The translations under genes were made by a program, and so were the position numbers. The notes below the pieces were generated by a model. The model was not told the origin of the DNA and did no database searches. It saw nothing but the letters and a program-made list of their open reading frames with translations. Below are positions 28,159-37,226 of a DNA stretch of 64,000 nucleotides, in pieces; within the stretch, counting starts at the first letter, position 1; the number at the start of each line of letters is the position of its first letter. The DNA is from Streptomyces sp. NBC_01217 (GTDB taxonomy: Bacteria > Actinomycetota > Actinomycetes > Streptomycetales > Streptomycetaceae), in NCBI RefSeq assembly GCF_035994185.1, contig NZ_CP108538.1, forward strand, positions 3,906,001 to 3,970,000, given 5' to 3'.

Positions 28159-28246
28159 GCCGACCAGTATCGGCCACCGGCTACTCTGGGCCCGTCACCG
28201 GGGCGGGACAAGCCCCGCCATCTCTCCGCAGGGGGACCTTTCCAAC

Positions 28247-28642
28247 ATGTTCCGGGCCCTGATCTATCTCCTGCCTCTGGCGCTGACGATCTACGCGTTC
28301 ATCGACTGCCTGAACACTCCCGAGGACGAGGCCAAGCACCTGCCGAAGATCGCCTGGGTCTTCATCATCCTGCTGTTCTGGATCGTCGGCCCGATCGTCT
28401 GGCTCGCCGCGGGCAAGATGCGCACGGTGCCCGCCGGGGGCCGTACGCCGTCCGAATGGCACCGCAATCACCGTTCGCAGTGGGTGGCCCCGGACGACAA
28501 TCCGGAGTTCCTGAAGGCGTTGAAGGACGAGAACAAGAAGGACGAGTCGCTCCTCAAGGACTGGGAGGCGGATCTGCGCCGCCGCGAGGAGGAGCTCAAG
28601 CGCCGCGAGAGCGGCGGGAACGCGAGCCCCTCCACCGACTGA
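28247..28642 (+). CDS. PLDc_N domain membrane protein
   Basis: A 131-residue protein with two N-terminal membrane helices (MFRALIYLLPLALTIYAF and VFIILLFWIVGPIVWLAAG) separated by DCLNTPEDEAKHLPK, the signature of the phospholipase-D-nuclease N-terminal domain family, followed by a charged coiled-coil-like tail (LKDWEADLRRREEELKRRE). It has no phospholipase catalytic motif; the family name reflects domain origin only. ATG 28247 follows a purine-rich GGGGGA. A TACTCT -10-like element lies near 28179 in the divergent promoter region. Role unknown; probably a small membrane scaffold. Confidence 0.85.
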   Translation: MFRALIYLLPLALTIYAFIDCLNTPEDEAKHLPKIAWVFIILLFWIVGPIVWLAAGKMRTVPAGGRTPSEWHRNHRSQWVAPDDNPEFLKALKDENKKDESLLKDWEADLRRREEELKRRESGGNASPSTD

Positions 28643-28696
28643 GGAGCGGGGGTCCGGGGCAGCGTCCCCGGCGACGGCGACCAGGAGTGCACGCGC

Positions 28697-29140
28697 ATGA
28701 ACGACCAGGCCATGCTGGCCACCGCCCTCGACGAGGCCCGTGCCGGGCTCGCCGAGGGCGGCATTCCCATCGGCGCCGCGCTGTACGGGCCGGACGGCAC
28801 CCTCCTCGGCCGCGGCCACAACCGCCGTGTCCAGGACGGCGACCCGTCCCTGCATGCCGAGACCGCGGCGTTCCGGGCGGCCGGGCGGCAGCGTTCGTAC
28901 CGGGGTACGACGATGGTGACCACGCTCTCGCCGTGCTGGTACTGCTCCGGCCTCGTGCGGCAGTTCGGGATCTCGCGGGTGGTGATCGGCGAGGCGCGGA
29001 CGTTCTGCGGCGGGCACGGCTGGCTGGCCCGGCACGGGGTGGAGATCGTGCTGCTCGACGATGCCGAATGCGTCGCCCTGATGCGGGACTTCGTACGGGA
29101 GCACCCCGACGTCTGGAACGAGGACATCGGCGCCGAGTGA
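28697..29140 (+). CDS. Nucleoside/cytosine deaminase family protein
   Basis: A 147-residue zinc hydrolase of the cytidine deaminase fold. The zinc-binding and catalytic motifs are HAE at residues 53-55 and PCWYC with Cys80 and Cys83. The sequence around them (GDPSLHAETAAFRAAG, LSPCWYCSGLVRQFG) resembles the yeast-type cytosine deaminase branch more than tRNA adenosine deaminase, so a free base or nucleoside is the probable substrate. It follows the PLDc_N gene by 54 bases on the same strand and may be co-transcribed. The family's substrate range is broad, so the exact base is not assigned. Confidence 0.88.
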   Translation: MNDQAMLATALDEARAGLAEGGIPIGAALYGPDGTLLGRGHNRRVQDGDPSLHAETAAFRAAGRQRSYRGTTMVTTLSPCWYCSGLVRQFGISRVVIGEARTFCGGHGWLARHGVEIVLLDDAECVALMRDFVREHPDVWNEDIGAE

Positions 29141-29202
29141 TCCGCCGCCCCTCAGAATCGCCGCCACACCGCCCCGATCGTTCGAAAATCTACACCTTGC
29201 TC

Positions 29203-29229
29203 CAACACCCTGCCGATATCCTGGTGTTG
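29203..29229. promoter_or_regulatory. Inverted repeat upstream of ATPase/PBP operon
   Basis: CAACACC (29203-29209) and GGTGTTG (29223-29229) flank 13 bases, 43 bases before the GTG at 29272. It could be an operator or a short stem in the leader; nothing identifies the binding protein. Confidence 0.35.
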
Positions 29230-29271
29230 ACGGTGTGACAGTTCGGGTGGGGCATCGGCGCTGGGGGTGCT

Positions 29272-31431
29272 GTGGAGAGAGAGCTGTACGGGCGCGAGGC
29301 GATCTTCGGCAACGACGGACTGGCGGCGCGTCTGACAGGTCTCACTCCGTACGGCTCCGCCCGGGTCGCCTACGAGCACCGCGACGATCCGCCGGTCGCC
29401 GTGCTGACCGGCGGCCGCGGCATGGGCAAGACGGCCGTGCTCAAGCAACTGCGCCATCTGTACCGGGAGATCACCCCGGTCGCCCTGGTCGACTGCGAGG
29501 CCGTCGTGCCGCCCGCGGACCCGGGGCCCGGCTGGACTCCGGTCACAGGAGCGCTGCCGGAGCTCGCCACGCAGCTGACGGCGAAGGTGCATGCCGCGCG
29601 GCCGGTGCAGTTCCCCCGGCTGAGCCTCGGCCTGGTGGCGGTCGCCTCGATCTCCTGGACGCGGGAGGACGAGACCCGGGCGCAACGCGATCTGCATTCG
29701 CTCGGGCCGGTGCTGGCGACCGTGGACACCCGGGGGGACGCGGCGACGGGCTGGGTCACCAAGGTGCTGTCGAAGCTGGCGTCGAGCGCGTTCGACTCGG
29801 TGGTGCCGCTGGCCGGGATGGTGGCGGAGGCCACGGTCGAGACGGTGCTGGAGGAGACGTTCAGCCGGTTCCAGCGGCGTTCGGCGGACTGGTACGGGAG
29901 TTATCCGCACGCGGGCGGCAACGGCAGGATCGGGCTGCGGCAGCTGGCCGTCGATTTCGAGCGCGGTGGTGATCTGCGCCGCCGGGCCGAGGATCATCTG
30001 GTGCTCGCGCTGGTCGCGGATCTGGTGCGGGCGTACGGGGGTCTGGCGCGCGGTGCCCGCCGTGGCCGTCCGGTGCTGCTGCTGGACAACGCGCACACGG
30101 TGCTGGGCCGGCAGCTGGTCGAGCCGGTGCTGCGGCAGCGGGCCTCCGGGGTGCGGGACCAGATCGCCGTGTTCGCCTCCTCGCGCGCCCGTGACCACGA
30201 GGGGCTGAGCCATGCGGTGCGCCGGCGGCTGCCTGAGGTGGCGCACGGTTCGCACTGGGTGCGCGGTTGCGAGGTGACGTCCGGGATTCTGGCCGTGGAG
30301 CTGACCGCGCTGGGCCCGGCGCATGTGCAGGCGGCGTTCGACCGGCACGATCCGGTGGGCCGCGCCCCGGCCGGGCTGGCGCGCGGGGTGCACCGGCTGA
30401 CGGGCGGGCGCCCGCTGGGGGTGGCGCTGCTGGCCCAGGCGGTGGGCGAGGCGCTGGTGCCGGGGGCGTCACGGACGGGTGCGTCGGCGGCGGGTTCGCT
30501 CGTGCCCGGGGCGCTGCTGGACCGCACGGTGGAGCTGCGTGAGGACCGGGCGCCGGTGCGGGTCGCGGACGAGCTGCTGGCACAGCTGCTGCCGGACCGG
30601 GAGCTCGACGTACTGAGTGTGCTGGCCGCCGCGCACGGCGAGGACTCGGCGCGGCTGCTCGCCACGGCCCGGCTGCGCGGCCGGTCGCTGGACGGCGATG
30701 TGGCGTTGCAGGTGCGCGATGTGCTGCGGGCGCAGGGCTGGCCGGTCGGTCCCGAGTACTTCGTCGCCGATCCGCTGCTGCGTGCGCTGCTGCTGCACCG
30801 GCTGAGGTTCCAGGACGGCGACCATCCGCACTACGCGGTGTGGCGTGCGGTCCACGAGACGCTGCGCACGGCGTACGCGCCCGGGGGCCGCTGCCCGAGC
30901 GTCCCGCACCGGCTGCATCAGGAGCTGGTGCTGGGCAGGACGAGGGACTGTGTGACGCATCTGCGGGAGCGGTTCACCGACGGGGACGTGACGGCGTGGC
31001 TCGGCTCGCTGCGGTTCATCGCCTCGGCGCCGTTTCCGCGTATGCCCGGTTCCACCGGCCCCGATCCGCGGCGGGCGGTGGCGCTCGGCCGGGAGACGGG
31101 CGGTTCGCCGGCGGAGGGGGAGACGGGGCTCGCGGGGCTCGGCGAGCGGGCCGTGGAGCTCCAGATGCAGCTGCGCCGGCTGCTGCACGCCGTATGGCTG
31201 CTGTCCGATCCACTGGCTCTGCCGGACGACGAGGTGATCGACAAGATGGCGCACGAACTGCGACAACTGTCCGGCAGGCATCCGACGGGCAACAGCGTGC
31301 TGTGGGACGCGGCGACGCACTGGCCGCGGGACATCAGGGCCTGGCGGCCGCTGTCCATGCCACCGGGCTCACCGGGCTCAAACGGACCGGGCACGCACGG
31401 AAGCGGGCAGGGCGGTGGCTCGAATGCGTAA
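29272..31431 (+). CDS. P-loop ATP/GTP-binding protein, STAND-like
   Basis: A 719-residue cytoplasmic protein. Residues 44-56 contain the Walker A motif GGRGMGKT, and a Walker B-like strand RPVLLLDNAHT lies near residue 265. The N-terminal MERELYGREAIFGNDG segment and the large helical C-terminal half resemble STAND/ATPase regulators that act as switch proteins, but no effector domain is evident. It overlaps the start of the periplasmic-binding-like gene by 17 bases, so both are translated as a unit; this ATPase plus extracytoplasmic sensor pairing is seen in many Streptomyces, yet its function is not established. No transmembrane segment is seen. Confidence 0.7.
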   Translation: MERELYGREAIFGNDGLAARLTGLTPYGSARVAYEHRDDPPVAVLTGGRGMGKTAVLKQLRHLYREITPVALVDCEAVVPPADPGPGWTPVTGALPELATQLTAKVHAARPVQFPRLSLGLVAVASISWTREDETRAQRDLHSLGPVLATVDTRGDAATGWVTKVLSKLASSAFDSVVPLAGMVAEATVETVLEETFSRFQRRSADWYGSYPHAGGNGRIGLRQLAVDFERGGDLRRRAEDHLVLALVADLVRAYGGLARGARRGRPVLLLDNAHTVLGRQLVEPVLRQRASGVRDQIAVFASSRARDHEGLSHAVRRRLPEVAHGSHWVRGCEVTSGILAVELTALGPAHVQAAFDRHDPVGRAPAGLARGVHRLTGGRPLGVALLAQAVGEALVPGASRTGASAAGSLVPGALLDRTVELREDRAPVRVADELLAQLLPDRELDVLSVLAAAHGEDSARLLATARLRGRSLDGDVALQVRDVLRAQGWPVGPEYFVADPLLRALLLHRLRFQDGDHPHYAVWRAVHETLRTAYAPGGRCPSVPHRLHQELVLGRTRDCVTHLRERFTDGDVTAWLGSLRFIASAPFPRMPGSTGPDPRRAVALGRETGGSPAEGETGLAGLGERAVELQMQLRRLLHAVWLLSDPLALPDDEVIDKMAHELRQLSGRHPTGNSVLWDAATHWPRDIRAWRPLSMPPGSPGSNGPGTHGSGQGGGSNA

Positions 31432-32980
31432 TCCGCTGCGCTATCGCGTCTGGTACACGGCCAGGCAGAAGGTCATCACCTCGGTGGTGGTCGGCGCCCT
31501 GGTCGTCACCTCCGGCTGGTACGGCATCAACAGGCTCACCGCCCCCGAGGACCGCTCGTGCGCGAAGGGCGTCGAGCGACCGCAGGGCAGCGAGGAGTGC
31601 ATAGGTGTCTCCGGCGACGGCTACGACTTCGGGCGGCCGAAGCTGACCGAGGTGGCCGCGGCCATCGCCCGGGAGAACGCCACCCTGAAGCCCGGCCGGT
31701 ACGCGACGGTCGCGCTGCTGCTGCCGCTGACGTCGACGGACGAGGCGATGCAGACGAAGATGCAGCGCGAGCTGCAGGGCGCGTTCGCCGAGCAGTACCG
31801 GGCCAACCATCTGTCGAACGACCAGGTGCCGAAAATCCGGCTGGTGCTCGCCAACAGCGGGAAGAACAACCTGCTGTGGCAGCCGACGGTGGAGCGGCTG
31901 AAGAAGATGACCGGCGCCCCGGACCATCTGCGGGCCGTGTCGGGGGTCGCCACCAGCAGTACGCAGATCAGGTCGGCGGTCAAGGAGCTGACCGCCGCGC
32001 ACATCGCCGTCGTCGGTACGACGATCACCGCCGACGACATCGCCAACGGCCCGGGCGGCGACCCGTTCCCCGGTCTGGCGCGGGTGTCGCCGACCAACCG
32101 GGACGAGGCGCGGGCGCTGGCGCACTTCGGGAAGGTGCGGGCGGACAAGGCGCTGCTGGTGCAGGACACCCGTACCGGTGACCACTACACGGACACGCTG
32201 CGGGCGGCGTTCACCTCGCTGGTGAAGGGCACGCAGTACGAGCCGCAGCTGTTCACCTCGCGCAAGGATCCCAACGACGAGGGCACCACGGCCAATACGT
32301 TCCAGCAGATCACCCACCTCATCTGTGACACGGACGCGGAGACGGTGTTCTTCGCCGGACGCCACACCCAGTTGCGGCAGTTCATCAACGCGCTCGGGGC
32401 CCGTGGCTGCCAGAGCCGCCCGTTCACGATCCTGACCGGCGACGAGGGTTCGTACCTCGGGAGCGACAAGAAGCTCGACCGGGGCGCGCTGCGCCGCAAG
32501 GTGACGGTCCGCTACGCCTCGCTGGCGCACCCGGACGCCTGGTCCACGGCGGGCGCGGTGGCTACGGGCGGTTCCCCGGCGGACTACCGGAGCTTCCTGG
32601 ACCTGCTGGCCACGGTGGCGAAGGAGCCCGTGGGGCCGATCGGCCCGACCGGTCACCAGGAGCTGACCGACGGCCAGGTCATCGTCGCGTACGACGCGAT
32701 GTCGCTGGCGGTGCACGGCATCCGGCAGGCGACCCCGGACGGCAAGCGGCTGCCGCAGACCGGGGACGTGGGCGAGCAGTGGCCGCGGGTGAAGGGTTCG
32801 CTGCGGGTGTCGGGGGCCAGTGGCTGGATCTGCCTGGACAACCACGGGAATCCGTACAACAAGGCGGTGCCGGTGGTGGAACTGGCGCCGGAGGATGCCC
32901 GTCAGCGGTTCGTGGCGATCGCCTGGCCGGAGCGCACGCCGCCGGACGCGAAGTGCCTGCCGCCGTCCTCGGGGCCCTGA
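31415..32980 (+). CDS. Membrane-anchored periplasmic-binding-protein-like protein
   Basis: A 521-residue protein with an N-terminal membrane anchor (KVITSVVVGALVVTSGWYG, residues 19-37) and a large exterior domain resembling type 1 periplasmic binding proteins: VALLLPLTSTDEAMQ, VSGVATSSTQIRSAVKEL, HIAVVGTTITADD and DKALLVQDTRTGDHY. There are four cysteines (CAKG, EECIG, LICDTD, GCQS) which could form disulfides. There is no lipobox and no transport partner nearby, so a sensing role with the overlapping ATPase is more likely than uptake. Start choice is GTG 31415 or ATG 31424; the latter removes only three residues. Confidence 0.72.
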   Translation: MARMRNPLRYRVWYTARQKVITSVVVGALVVTSGWYGINRLTAPEDRSCAKGVERPQGSEECIGVSGDGYDFGRPKLTEVAAAIARENATLKPGRYATVALLLPLTSTDEAMQTKMQRELQGAFAEQYRANHLSNDQVPKIRLVLANSGKNNLLWQPTVERLKKMTGAPDHLRAVSGVATSSTQIRSAVKELTAAHIAVVGTTITADDIANGPGGDPFPGLARVSPTNRDEARALAHFGKVRADKALLVQDTRTGDHYTDTLRAAFTSLVKGTQYEPQLFTSRKDPNDEGTTANTFQQITHLICDTDAETVFFAGRHTQLRQFINALGARGCQSRPFTILTGDEGSYLGSDKKLDRGALRRKVTVRYASLAHPDAWSTAGAVATGGSPADYRSFLDLLATVAKEPVGPIGPTGHQELTDGQVIVAYDAMSLAVHGIRQATPDGKRLPQTGDVGEQWPRVKGSLRVSGASGWICLDNHGNPYNKAVPVVELAPEDARQRFVAIAWPERTPPDAKCLPPSSGP

Positions 32981-32995
32981 TGCCGTGACGCCGTA

Positions 32996-33523
32996 TCAGC
33001 GTTCGGCCGCCTCGTACTCCTCGCGCAGCTCCGCCCACCGGACCGGGGTCCACTTCGACCAGTCGGCGGGGTATCCGCCGAGCGCGTCGACGAGGAGGAG
33101 GAAGTGGTCGTGCCAGCCGGCGAGGCAGTCCAGGCGCAGTTCGTCGTCGCCGCGCAGCTCGTTGGTGAAGCGCAGCAGCACATGGTCGCCGCGCGGTGGC
33201 TCCAGGTGGAAGCGGATCCGGCCGTGCACCCCTTCGAGGGTGTATTCGGCGACCCGCTCGATGTCCCAGGCGGTGACGGTGCCGGAGGCGACTGTGGCGT
33301 TCCCGTCCTGGTCGGTGCCCCGCCAGCGCAGGGTGATCGCTCCGCCGATGCGCGGTTCGAACGGGTCGGCGGCGGCGAGCCAGCCGTGCAGCCCCTCGGA
33401 ACCGGCAACGGCTGCCCACACCCGTGGCACGGGGTGGGGCAGCCGCAGCGTGAACCGCAGGGTGTGCCGGTCACCGTGGGTCTCGCTGGTGCCACGCTCG
33501 ATGACGGGGGTCGCATCGGTCAT
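32996..33523 (-). CDS. SRPBCC (START-like) family protein
   Basis: A 175-residue protein of the Bet v1-like/AHSA1 fold: RFTLRLPHPVPRVWAAVAGSEGLHGWLAAADPFEPRIGG at the N-terminal half forms the strand-helix pattern (quoted here in outline; key features are VWxAVAxxEGLxxWL and GG), and the C-terminal half has RFTNELRG and LDCLAGWHDHF. These proteins bind hydrophobic ligands or act as activators; no ligand is known. It ends 16 bases from the convergent PBP-like gene at 32980 and starts 57 bases from the cytochrome c maturation gene ccsB. ATG 33523 is the only convincing start. Confidence 0.8.
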   Translation of the reverse strand: MTDATPVIERGTSETHGDRHTLRFTLRLPHPVPRVWAAVAGSEGLHGWLAAADPFEPRIGGAITLRWRGTDQDGNATVASGTVTAWDIERVAEYTLEGVHGRIRFHLEPPRGDHVLLRFTNELRGDDELRLDCLAGWHDHFLLLVDALGGYPADWSKWTPVRWAELREEYEAAER

Positions 33524-33579
33524 GGTTCCAGCGTGGCCCGGTGGTGCGGGTTCCGCACCCGTACGCGTACGGGGTGCTG

Positions 33580-34665
33580 TCAGACCCCGGCGTAGGAGTG
33601 CTTGCCGGTGACGAAGATGTTCACGCCGTAGTAGTTGAAGAGCCAGCAGCCGAAGGCGATCAGTGCCAGGTAGGCGGCCTTGCGGCCCTTCCAGCCCGCG
33701 GTGGCGCGGGCGTGCAGGTAGGCGGCGTAGGCGACCCAGGTGATGAAGGACCAGACCTCCTTGGGGTCCCAGCCCCAGTAGCGGCCCCATGCGTCGCCCG
33801 CCCAGATGGCGCCCGCGATGATCGTGAACGTCCACAGCGGGAAGACGGCGGCGTTGACGCGGTACGAGAACTTGTCGAGGGTCGCCGCGGCGGGCAGCCG
33901 GGAGAGCACGGACTGGGCGAACGAGCCGGGCTCGACGCCGTTCGCGAGCTTGCTCTCGTAGCTGTCGCGGAAGAGGTAGAGCAGGGTGGCGACCGCGCCG
34001 ATGTAGAAGACGGCGCCGCAGATGATGGCGGTGGAGACGTGGATCCACAGCCAGTACGAGTGCAGTGCGGGCACCAGCTGGTCGCTGGAGGTGTAGAGCA
34101 CCGTGGTCGCGATGCCGAGGTCCAGCAGGACGGTGGTGACCAGCAGCAGCCCCATCCAGCGGACGTTCTTCTTCAGCGCGAGGAGGATCAGGTACGCGCC
34201 GACCGCCACCGTGGAGAAGGTGATGGAGAACTCGTACATGTTGCCCCAGGGGGCACGCTGCACGGACAGCGCGCGGGCGACGACGCCGCCGGCCTCCACA
34301 AGAAAGGCGAGCACGGTCATGGAGACAGCCATGCGTCCGTACAGATCGCCCTTGAACGTGCCGCCGGCCGCGCCGGGCCCGTCCGGGACGTCACGGGAAC
34401 CGGCCGCGGAGCGCGTGACGATCTTCGGGCGCTCCAGTACGGCGGTGCCGCCGCCCTTCTCCGTGACCTGCACCTGCACCGTGGCACCGGCGGCGTTTTC
34501 GGCCCCGGTCAGCGCGGCGGCGGTGCGGCCGACCTTGCTGCGGCTGCCGAACACCCATTCCGCGATGTGTGCGAAGAAGGCCAGGGTGTAGACGGCCATC
34601 GACGAATAGATCAGCACATTGCTGGTGTGCGCCAGGTTCTCGTTGGTTGCGGCGGCGAGATTCAC
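33580..34665 (-). CDS. ccsB: Cytochrome c biogenesis protein CcsB (heme-handling)
   Basis: Heme transporter/ligase subunit of System II cytochrome c maturation. The WWD domain reads WGRYWGWDPKEVWSFITW near residue 290, and conserved heme-ligand histidines appear as HSYWLWIHV and in LHARATAGW. About eight hydrophobic segments are predicted, with a long low-complexity cytoplasmic insertion between helices 1 and 2 (residues 45-105). The GTG start at 34665 overlaps the resB stop (GTGA), so the two subunits of the maturation complex are translationally coupled. Family members are often called CcsA elsewhere. Confidence 0.95.
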   Translation of the reverse strand: MNLAAATNENLAHTSNVLIYSSMAVYTLAFFAHIAEWVFGSRSKVGRTAAALTGAENAAGATVQVQVTEKGGGTAVLERPKIVTRSAAGSRDVPDGPGAAGGTFKGDLYGRMAVSMTVLAFLVEAGGVVARALSVQRAPWGNMYEFSITFSTVAVGAYLILLALKKNVRWMGLLLVTTVLLDLGIATTVLYTSSDQLVPALHSYWLWIHVSTAIICGAVFYIGAVATLLYLFRDSYESKLANGVEPGSFAQSVLSRLPAAATLDKFSYRVNAAVFPLWTFTIIAGAIWAGDAWGRYWGWDPKEVWSFITWVAYAAYLHARATAGWKGRKAAYLALIAFGCWLFNYYGVNIFVTGKHSYAGV

Positions 34666-36452
34666 TTCTCAGCCCCTTCGGCAGGTTCTTCGGAAGATTC
34701 TTCGACGGAGTCGGAGTCGGGGTCGGATCCGAGGTCGGGATCGGGGTCGGATCCGGGCGGCGCGGTGGGCGCCACGGCGTTGAGCGTGACCGCGAGATCG
34801 GCCAGCTCCTCAGGAAGCTTCGCGGACTCGCTGCGGCCGAGACCCGCCATTTCGACGACGGTGACGCCGTCCGCACCGCGTACGGCCCGCACCCAGATCC
34901 GGCGCCGCTGGATGAACAGCGAGCCCGCGAGTCCGGCGATCGCGGCGACCGAGCCGGTGAGCGCCCAGCCGCTGGCGGGCTGCTCGGAGATCTGGAAGCT
35001 GGCCCACTCCTGGACGCCCTCGAAGGTGATCGAGCCTGCGCCGTCGGGCAGCTTCATCGTGTCGCCGACCGCGAGGCGCTGCTTGAGCTGCTTGCCCTCG
35101 CTGTCCTTGAACTCCTTCATCTTGGACTTGTCCAGCTGGTACACGTTCTGCGGAAGCCCGGAGTCGACGCCGAGGCTGCCCCAGTAGCCGTTGAGGGCGA
35201 GTACGGGCATGTCGGCGGCCGGGAACTGCGAGAACATCGTGCCCTTGCCGTCGCCCGCGAAGGTCGGCACGAAGAAGGCCTGGAAGCCCAGCTGGGTCTT
35301 CTTGCCGTTCTTGTCGCGGTAGCCGTCCATCACCTTGATCGCACCGGTCGAGGTGACGTTGTTGTCGATGGGCAGCAGCGGCACGGCGTTGCGGTAGACC
35401 TCCTTGCCGCTGCCGTCCTTGACGGAGACGACGGGCGCGTAGCCGTGCGCGTTGAGATAGACCTTGGTGCCGTCGACGACCAGCGGCTCGTTGACCCTGA
35501 TGACGCTCTTGTGCGGCTTGCCGTAGGCGCCCTTCGTGTACGTCACATGGGCCTCGTAGGTCCTGGGCGTACCGATCTGGGGGCCGCTGCGCTCGTACGT
35601 ACCGATGAACTTGTCGAGCGTGAAGCTGAACGGGGCGAGCGAGTCGGTGTCGAAGAGCGAACCGGACTTGAAGTCGTCGTACTGGGTCAGCGTGTTGGAG
35701 AAGCCGTCGCCCTCGACGACCAGCTTGCCGCCCTCGGACTTGAAGAGCTGTCCGAAGGCGAACGACACCAGCATCACGATCAGCGCGATGTGGAACATCA
35801 GGTTCCCGGCCTCGCGCAGATAGCCCTTCTCGGCGGCGACCGCGTCCCCCGCGGTGTGTGCGCGGTAGCGGCGCCCGCGCATCATCGCGAGCGCGGCCTC
35901 GCGGACCTGCTCGGGCCCGGCCTCGGTGCGCCAGGTGGTGTACGCGGGCAGCCGGGTCAGGCGCCTGGGGGCGCCCGGCGGGCGGCTGCGGAGCTGGCCG
36001 ACGAACTGGCCGGTGCGCGGGACGATGCAGCCGATGAGCGAGACGAACAGCAGGATGTAGATCGCGGAGAACCACACCGAGCTGTAGACGTCGAAGAACT
36101 GGAGCTTCTCGTAGATCGGCGTGACGGTGGTGTGGGCGTCCTTGAAGGTCTGCACCTTCAGTTCGTCCACGCTGTTCTGCGGGATCAGCGAGCCGGGGAT
36201 GGCGCCGAGCGACAGCAGGAAGAGCAGGATCAGCGCGACGCGCATCGAGGTGAGCTGCCGCCAGAACCAGCGGGCCCAGCCGATGACGCCCATGGCCGGC
36301 AGGCCGGCCGCGCTCTCCTCGCGCGGGGCGGTGGAGAGCCGGGAGCCTGCCGCACCGAGCTCGCGGGCGTTCTCCCGGTCCCGCTCGTCGCGGATCTCCC
36401 GCTCGTCGCGCTGCTCGCGCTCCGGGGCCGGGTTGGACTTGGTGTTGCTCAT
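34662..36452 (-). CDS. resB: Cytochrome c biogenesis protein ResB
   Basis: Periplasmic/membrane partner of CcsB. The 596-residue protein has a charged N-terminal cytoplasmic region (NTKSNPAPEREQRDEREIRD in part), membrane helices around residues 70-90, 125-145 and 215-235, a large exterior domain, and a final helix near residue 515. Motifs include PGSLIPQNSVDELKV and FFDVYSSVWFSAIYILLFVSL, typical of ResB. The C-terminal tail is very acidic with DPDPDLGSDPDSDS repeats. The ATG at 36452 follows the ccdA stop by five bases. It lies in the order tlpA-ccdA-resB-ccsB, the usual System II arrangement. Confidence 0.95.
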   Translation of the reverse strand: MSNTKSNPAPEREQRDEREIRDERDRENARELGAAGSRLSTAPREESAAGLPAMGVIGWARWFWRQLTSMRVALILLFLLSLGAIPGSLIPQNSVDELKVQTFKDAHTTVTPIYEKLQFFDVYSSVWFSAIYILLFVSLIGCIVPRTGQFVGQLRSRPPGAPRRLTRLPAYTTWRTEAGPEQVREAALAMMRGRRYRAHTAGDAVAAEKGYLREAGNLMFHIALIVMLVSFAFGQLFKSEGGKLVVEGDGFSNTLTQYDDFKSGSLFDTDSLAPFSFTLDKFIGTYERSGPQIGTPRTYEAHVTYTKGAYGKPHKSVIRVNEPLVVDGTKVYLNAHGYAPVVSVKDGSGKEVYRNAVPLLPIDNNVTSTGAIKVMDGYRDKNGKKTQLGFQAFFVPTFAGDGKGTMFSQFPAADMPVLALNGYWGSLGVDSGLPQNVYQLDKSKMKEFKDSEGKQLKQRLAVGDTMKLPDGAGSITFEGVQEWASFQISEQPASGWALTGSVAAIAGLAGSLFIQRRRIWVRAVRGADGVTVVEMAGLGRSESAKLPEELADLAVTLNAVAPTAPPGSDPDPDLGSDPDSDSVEESSEEPAEGAEK

Positions 36453-36457
36453 GGAAC

Positions 36458-37222
36458 TCAGATCCCCACCGTGAAGCCGTCGGACCAGCCCTGCAATTCC
36501 TGCATCATGCTGCCCCAGACACCGGTCAGCAGAAGCACCCCGGTCGCGATCATCATGACGCCGCCGATGCGCATGACCCATGCGTAGTGACGCTTGACCC
36601 AGCCGAAGGCGCCGAGCGCCTTGCGGAAGGCGACCGCGGCGAGCACGAAGGGCAGGCCGAGCCCGAGGCAGTACGCGACGGTCAGTATCGCCCCGCGCCC
36701 GGCGGTTCCCTGGTCCATCGCGAGGATGCTCACCGAGCTGAGCGTCGGACCGAGGCACGGGGTCCAGCCGATCCCGAAGAGGGCGCCCAGCAGCGGTGCG
36801 CCCACCAGTCCGGTCACCGGCTTCCTGTGGATACGGAATTCGCGCTGCGTCATCCAGGGCATCAGGCCCATGAAGAAGATCCCCATGAGGATCATCAGCA
36901 CGCCGAGAATCCTGGAGAGCGTGGTGCTGTGCTCCTGGAGGGTCTGGCCGAAGAAGCCGAAGAGCGCGCCGCCGGAGACGAACACCGCGGTGAAGCCGAG
37001 CACGAAGAGCGAGGCGCCCACGACCATGCGCCCCCGTCTGGCCTGCGCGAGATCGCTGCCGCTGACGCCGGTGACGTAACTGAGATAGCCGGGCACGAGC
37101 GGCAGGACGCACGGCGAGAAGAACGAGACGAGCCCGCCGAGTACGGCGATGGGCAGGGCGACGAGCAGCGCCCCGTTCATCACGGTCTCGTTCTGCCCCG
37201 GGAGTGCGGCAAGGGTGAGCAC
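36458..37222 (-). CDS. ccdA: CcdA-like thiol-disulfide transmembrane reductase
   Basis: A six-helix DsbD-family protein of 254 residues that passes electrons across the membrane to the extracytoplasmic thioredoxin TlpA. The redox cysteines lie in FFSPCVLPLVPGYLSY and GWTPCLGPTLSS, the two hallmark sites. GTG 37222 lies four bases beyond the tlpA stop; a later start (Met15) would also keep all helices. Between tlpA upstream and resB downstream, it completes the cytochrome c maturation operon. Confidence 0.95.
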   Translation of the reverse strand: MLTLAALPGQNETVMNGALLVALPIAVLGGLVSFFSPCVLPLVPGYLSYVTGVSGSDLAQARRGRMVVGASLFVLGFTAVFVSGGALFGFFGQTLQEHSTTLSRILGVLMILMGIFFMGLMPWMTQREFRIHRKPVTGLVGAPLLGALFGIGWTPCLGPTLSSVSILAMDQGTAGRGAILTVAYCLGLGLPFVLAAVAFRKALGAFGWVKRHYAWVMRIGGVMMIATGVLLLTGVWGSMMQELQGWSDGFTVGI

Positions 37223-37226
37223 GGAA

